Shown one piece after another: positions 49,918 to 51,714 of a DNA stretch of 51,714 bases. The stretch comes from Bacteroidaceae bacterium (GTDB lineage Bacteria; Bacteroidota; Bacteroidia; Bacteroidales; Bacteroidaceae), in assembly GCA_017633615.1 (NCBI GenBank), contig JAGBPB010000015.1:1-51714 (forward strand), written 5' to 3'. The first letter of the stretch is position 1. Each line of letters starts with the position of its first letter. A program made the translations under genes and the position numbers. The notes under the pieces were generated by a model, which had not been told where the DNA came from, ran no database searches, and was given only the letters and a program-made list of their open reading frames with translations.

Positions 49918-49972
49918 CGCACTGACCTGCTACGGAAGGATTGGGAGACCATCCTTCTGACAGGAAAGTGCG
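49918..49972 (-). other. Structured RNA hairpin between zapA and rny
   Basis: On the minus strand a three-part stem: CGCACT/AGTGCG, CCTG/CAGG and GAAGGAT/ATCCTTC, with loop GGTCTCCCA and asymmetric bulges TT-TC and TCA-CGTAG. It lies 28 nt after the zapA stop and 33 nt before the rny ATG. No T run follows, so it is not a standard terminator. It might be an RNase Y autoregulatory site, part of an untranslated leader, or a small RNA. Confidence 0.55.
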
Positions 49973-49999
49973 CTGAAAATGCTTGATTTGTAATGGAAT

Positions 50000-50320
50000 T
50001 CACTCTGCTCCGGAATCTGCATTGAGACCTAAAACGGAGTCTAACTCCTTGTCCATCTGCTGAATCTTTTCCTTATATGGAGCCGTATCATTGAAGTCCT
50101 CCAACATGATGTTCACCATTGCGATATGCACAGCGGCCATCACGTAGTATTTCTCTTCGCTCAACTGCGGGAAATGCTCTCTATATTTGTTGAGCTTATC
50201 GTTGATACGTCTGGCGGCTTCACGATACAGACGTTCATCCTTACGGCGTATTGTCAAAGGATAGTATGTTCCGCCTACCATCAGTTTGATTTCAAACAAA
50301 TCATCCATTGCTTCTGCCAT
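50000..50320 (-). CDS. zapA: Cell-division protein ZapA
   Basis: A 106-aa protein with the ZapA N-terminal fold (FEIKLMVGGTYYPLTIRRKD, ERLYREAARRINDKLNKYRE) and a C-terminal helix forming a coiled coil. ZapA bundles FtsZ filaments at midcell. An internal start at 50308 (MDDLFEIKL) is equally plausible. It follows the coiled-coil gene by 3 nt. Confidence 0.87.
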   Translation of the reverse strand: MAEAMDDLFEIKLMVGGTYYPLTIRRKDERLYREAARRINDKLNKYREHFPQLSEEKYYVMAAVHIAMVNIMLEDFNDTAPYKEKIQQMDKELDSVLGLNADSGAE

Positions 50321-50323
50321 AGG

Positions 50324-50617
50324 TTACACGTTTAACAGTTTGATGCAATGGTCTATCTCGCGCACCAGCCCTGAAACTCTCCGTTTGGTGTCATCTATGT
50401 CATGACCCGAAACTTCAAGAACTTTAGACCGTTTCAAATTCTGATATGATTCCTTAAGACCGGCCAGTTCATCTTTCAACTGCTTGATTTCCTCATCCTT
50501 GGCTTCCAATTGGCTCCGGAGTTCAGAATTGCTGCACTTGACTGTGTCGTAGAGGTCCACCAGTTTGCGGATTTTACTCTCGAACTGCTCAATCAGTTTG
50601 GAATCGTCTTCAGTCAT
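50324..50617 (-). CDS. ZapB-like coiled-coil protein
   Basis: A 97-aa, almost entirely coiled-coil protein (IEQFESKIRKLVDLYDTVKC, LEAKDEEIKQLKDELAGLKE). Its position directly before zapA and its size suggest a ZapB-type partner in cell division. Coiled coils give weak family signal, so the name rests on context. Confidence 0.75.
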   Translation of the reverse strand: MTEDDSKLIEQFESKIRKLVDLYDTVKCSNSELRSQLEAKDEEIKQLKDELAGLKESYQNLKRSKVLEVSGHDIDDTKRRVSGLVREIDHCIKLLNV

Positions 50618-50683
50618 ATCCTGATTGTAATATCAGTATTTGAAGCACAAATATACTCAAAAAATAAAAAATCGGACAATTTT

Positions 50684-51337
50684 TTACCGGTTTTTCAGCA
50701 TCTCTCTGGCTGCCTCAAGATCCTCCTTCTTGCGGGGTTCCTTCTTGGCCAGTATGAGTGTGTTGAAAGCGTATTCGCTCATCCAGTTTTCACTGAATCC
50801 CAGGTGCTGCTGGTACTGACGTATGCTGAATACTGTCTTGTAGCTGGCCTCATCCTTCCATGAGTTGTTGGTCATGATCTTGTGGACGGCATCCTCAGTC
50901 ATGGTACGCAGTGCCTTGCGCATGAATGAGGGTACGCGGAATTTCCACTTCAGGATAGTGCCTACCTGCATCATCAGGTCTCCGCTGAATCCCTGGAACT
51001 GGAACATGAATGGCTGTAGCATATTCACGTTGCGGCAGTTCTTGCGGATGCATGTGTCAATCTCCTTGAAAAAACCGTCTGATATGCCGTACATCTGATT
51101 CATCATCTTCTTGCAGCGTGCCTTCTCAGCCACACCAAGCTTGTTTCCCTGGGTCTGGATCTTGAGACCGCGTTTGAAAGTGGCAAGATCAGGCAGCATG
51201 TTGATATTGGTTATGCCCAGGTTTCCAGCTATTTCAGCCTGCAGGTAAACGCGGATAAGAGTCATAAAGTCCTCCATTCCACCGACGTTTTCAACCTGGT
51301 CTTTCTTCTTGCCGAAAATGTTCTTGAAAAAGCCCAT
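50684..51337 (-). CDS. Conserved hypothetical protein divergent from gap
   Basis: A 217-aa mainly helical, basic, cytoplasmic protein starting MGFFKNIFGKKKDQ, with no signal peptide or membrane segment. Met-rich and aromatic stretches (FMFQFQGFSGDLMMQVG, SWKDEASYKTVFSIRQYQQH) recur in proteins of unknown function from Bacteroidales. I do not recognise a named family. It is divergent from gap, and a 66-nt gap separates it from the ZapB-like gene. Confidence 0.7.
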   Translation of the reverse strand: MGFFKNIFGKKKDQVENVGGMEDFMTLIRVYLQAEIAGNLGITNINMLPDLATFKRGLKIQTQGNKLGVAEKARCKKMMNQMYGISDGFFKEIDTCIRKNCRNVNMLQPFMFQFQGFSGDLMMQVGTILKWKFRVPSFMRKALRTMTEDAVHKIMTNNSWKDEASYKTVFSIRQYQQHLGFSENWMSEYAFNTLILAKKEPRKKEDLEAAREMLKNR

Positions 51338-51376
51338 ATTCTATTACCTCTTTAATCTTAAATTGTTTTAACCTTA

Positions 51377-51423
51377 TTACTTTCGTAATTGTGCGCGAAA
51401 GTAAAAAGAATTTCTTAATTTTG
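51377..51423. promoter_or_regulatory. Divergent promoter region of gap with inverted repeat
   Basis: TTACTTTCG (51377-51385) and CGAAAGTAA (51396-51404) form an inverted repeat with a 10-bp spacer. The right arm read on the minus strand (TACTTTCG) is a -7-like box for the hypothetical gene; TAATTTTG at 51416-51423 is an exact -7 box for gap, whose ATG lies 58 nt on. Confidence 0.5.
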
Positions 51424-51481
51424 CGCCGTTTTTAAGGAGAAAGAGAATTTTCGATATAATAAACAACCTAAATCAAACAAA

Positions 51482-51714
51482 ATGATCAAACTCGGTATTA
51501 ACGGTTTTGGCCGTATCGGTCGCATGGTTTTCCGTGCTGCTGTTGAGAACTTTGGTAACGACATTCAGGTCGTAGGTATCAATGATCTGCTGGATCCCGA
51601 TTATCTGGCTTACATGCTGAAGTATGATTCAGTACACGGTCAGTTCAACCATGACATCAAGGTTGAGGGTAACTACATGATCGTTGACGGCAACAAGATT
51701 CAGGTCTTCGCTGA
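51482..51714 (+). CDS. gap: Glyceraldehyde-3-phosphate dehydrogenase, type I (partial, 5' end only)
   Basis: The first 77 codons, cut by the right edge. The start [20 protein letters not shown] is the NAD-binding Rossmann fold of GAPDH, followed by [20 protein letters not shown] and [10 protein letters not shown] typical of the family. It catalyses the NAD-dependent oxidation of glyceraldehyde 3-phosphate in glycolysis. A 58-nt leader separates the -7 box from the ATG. Catalytic residues lie beyond the window. Confidence 0.96.
   Translation, partial: MIKLGINGFGRIGRMVFRAAVENFGNDIQVVGINDLLDPDYLAYMLKYDSVHGQFNHDIKVEGNYMIVDGNKIQVFA

Noticed and set aside
49886..49999. 6S RNA in the zapA-rny gap
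   Set aside because: Only 114 bp are available and the hairpin covers ~55 nt, too short for a 6S RNA with central bubble.
1..51714. CRISPR array, prophage or integrative element
   Set aside because: No regularly spaced repeats other than the 3 x 80 bp tandem; no phage, integrase, conjugation or transposase genes were seen.

Overview
The window looks like chromosomal DNA of a Bacteroidales bacterium (Bacteroidaceae/Prevotellaceae-like; no species call is possible by eye). Evidence: many upstream regions carry the Bacteroidetes -7 box TAnnTTTG (often with TTTG about 20 bp further up) instead of sigma70 boxes; Shine-Dalgarno sequences are weak or absent; the tmRNA tag is GENNFALAA; and Bacteroidales-type families recur (DUF5020, DUF4831, DUF4412-like, O/P-type porin, T9SS-like C-terminal domains, lamin-tail domains, GH9/GH54/GH77 enzymes).

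Layout. 1-2.9 kb: duplicated modules of a membrane-anchored LytTR regulator (two 245-aa paralogues) divergent from small membrane proteins. 2.9-6.7 kb: hypothetical gene, Dcu C4-dicarboxylate transporter, radical SAM protein, APH-fold kinase. 6.7-10.8 kb: an 80-bp triplicate repeat, a GH54 arabinofuranosidase lipoprotein of unusual architecture and a secreted protein. 10.8-13.9 kb: an O/P-type porin, then a queuosine operon (YhhQ transporter, QueF, YbaK-like) behind a candidate preQ1-I riboswitch. 13.9-17.4 kb: a GntR/ABC operon with a clear palindromic operator, a DUF3298-like lipoprotein, tRNA-His, and two divergent 48-codon genes encoding similar small proteins. 17.4-25.6 kb: an AgcS symporter, then a tight six-gene operon joining a lone periplasmic binding protein, a SpoIIE-type phosphatase fused to an anti-sigma-type kinase, a cation/proton antiporter, a STAS protein, a (p)ppGpp synthetase and a (p)ppGpp hydrolase. 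25.6-34.3 kb: APH-fold kinase with GH9 endoglucanase, capA-folD-ffh, a 270-bp fold-back element, malQ. 34.5-42.6 kb: nucleobase transport (UraA, DUF5020 outer-membrane protein, PbuG-type permease), DUF4831, NAD(P)HX dehydratase, hpt-adk-obgE. 42.7-51.7 kb: secreted proteins, ssrA, HD protein, a CotH/LTD surface protein, rny, zapA, a ZapB-like coiled coil, a conserved unknown and the start of gap.

The most striking features outside known genes are: (i) a family of hairpin elements with GGGGACAGACCCC-like cores and locus-specific flanking stems at five loci, each fitted to one or two stop codons and in two cases encoding the last residues of the neighbouring protein; (ii) the alarmone/partner-switching operon; (iii) the LytTR modules with repeated operator-like sites; (iv) the paired 48-aa genes; and (v) a 38-bp promoter block shared by two unlinked genes, part of which is amplified as a tandem repeat. 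Apart from the 328 bp between ffh and malQ, which hold the fold-back element, no stretch over 300 bp lacks a gene.
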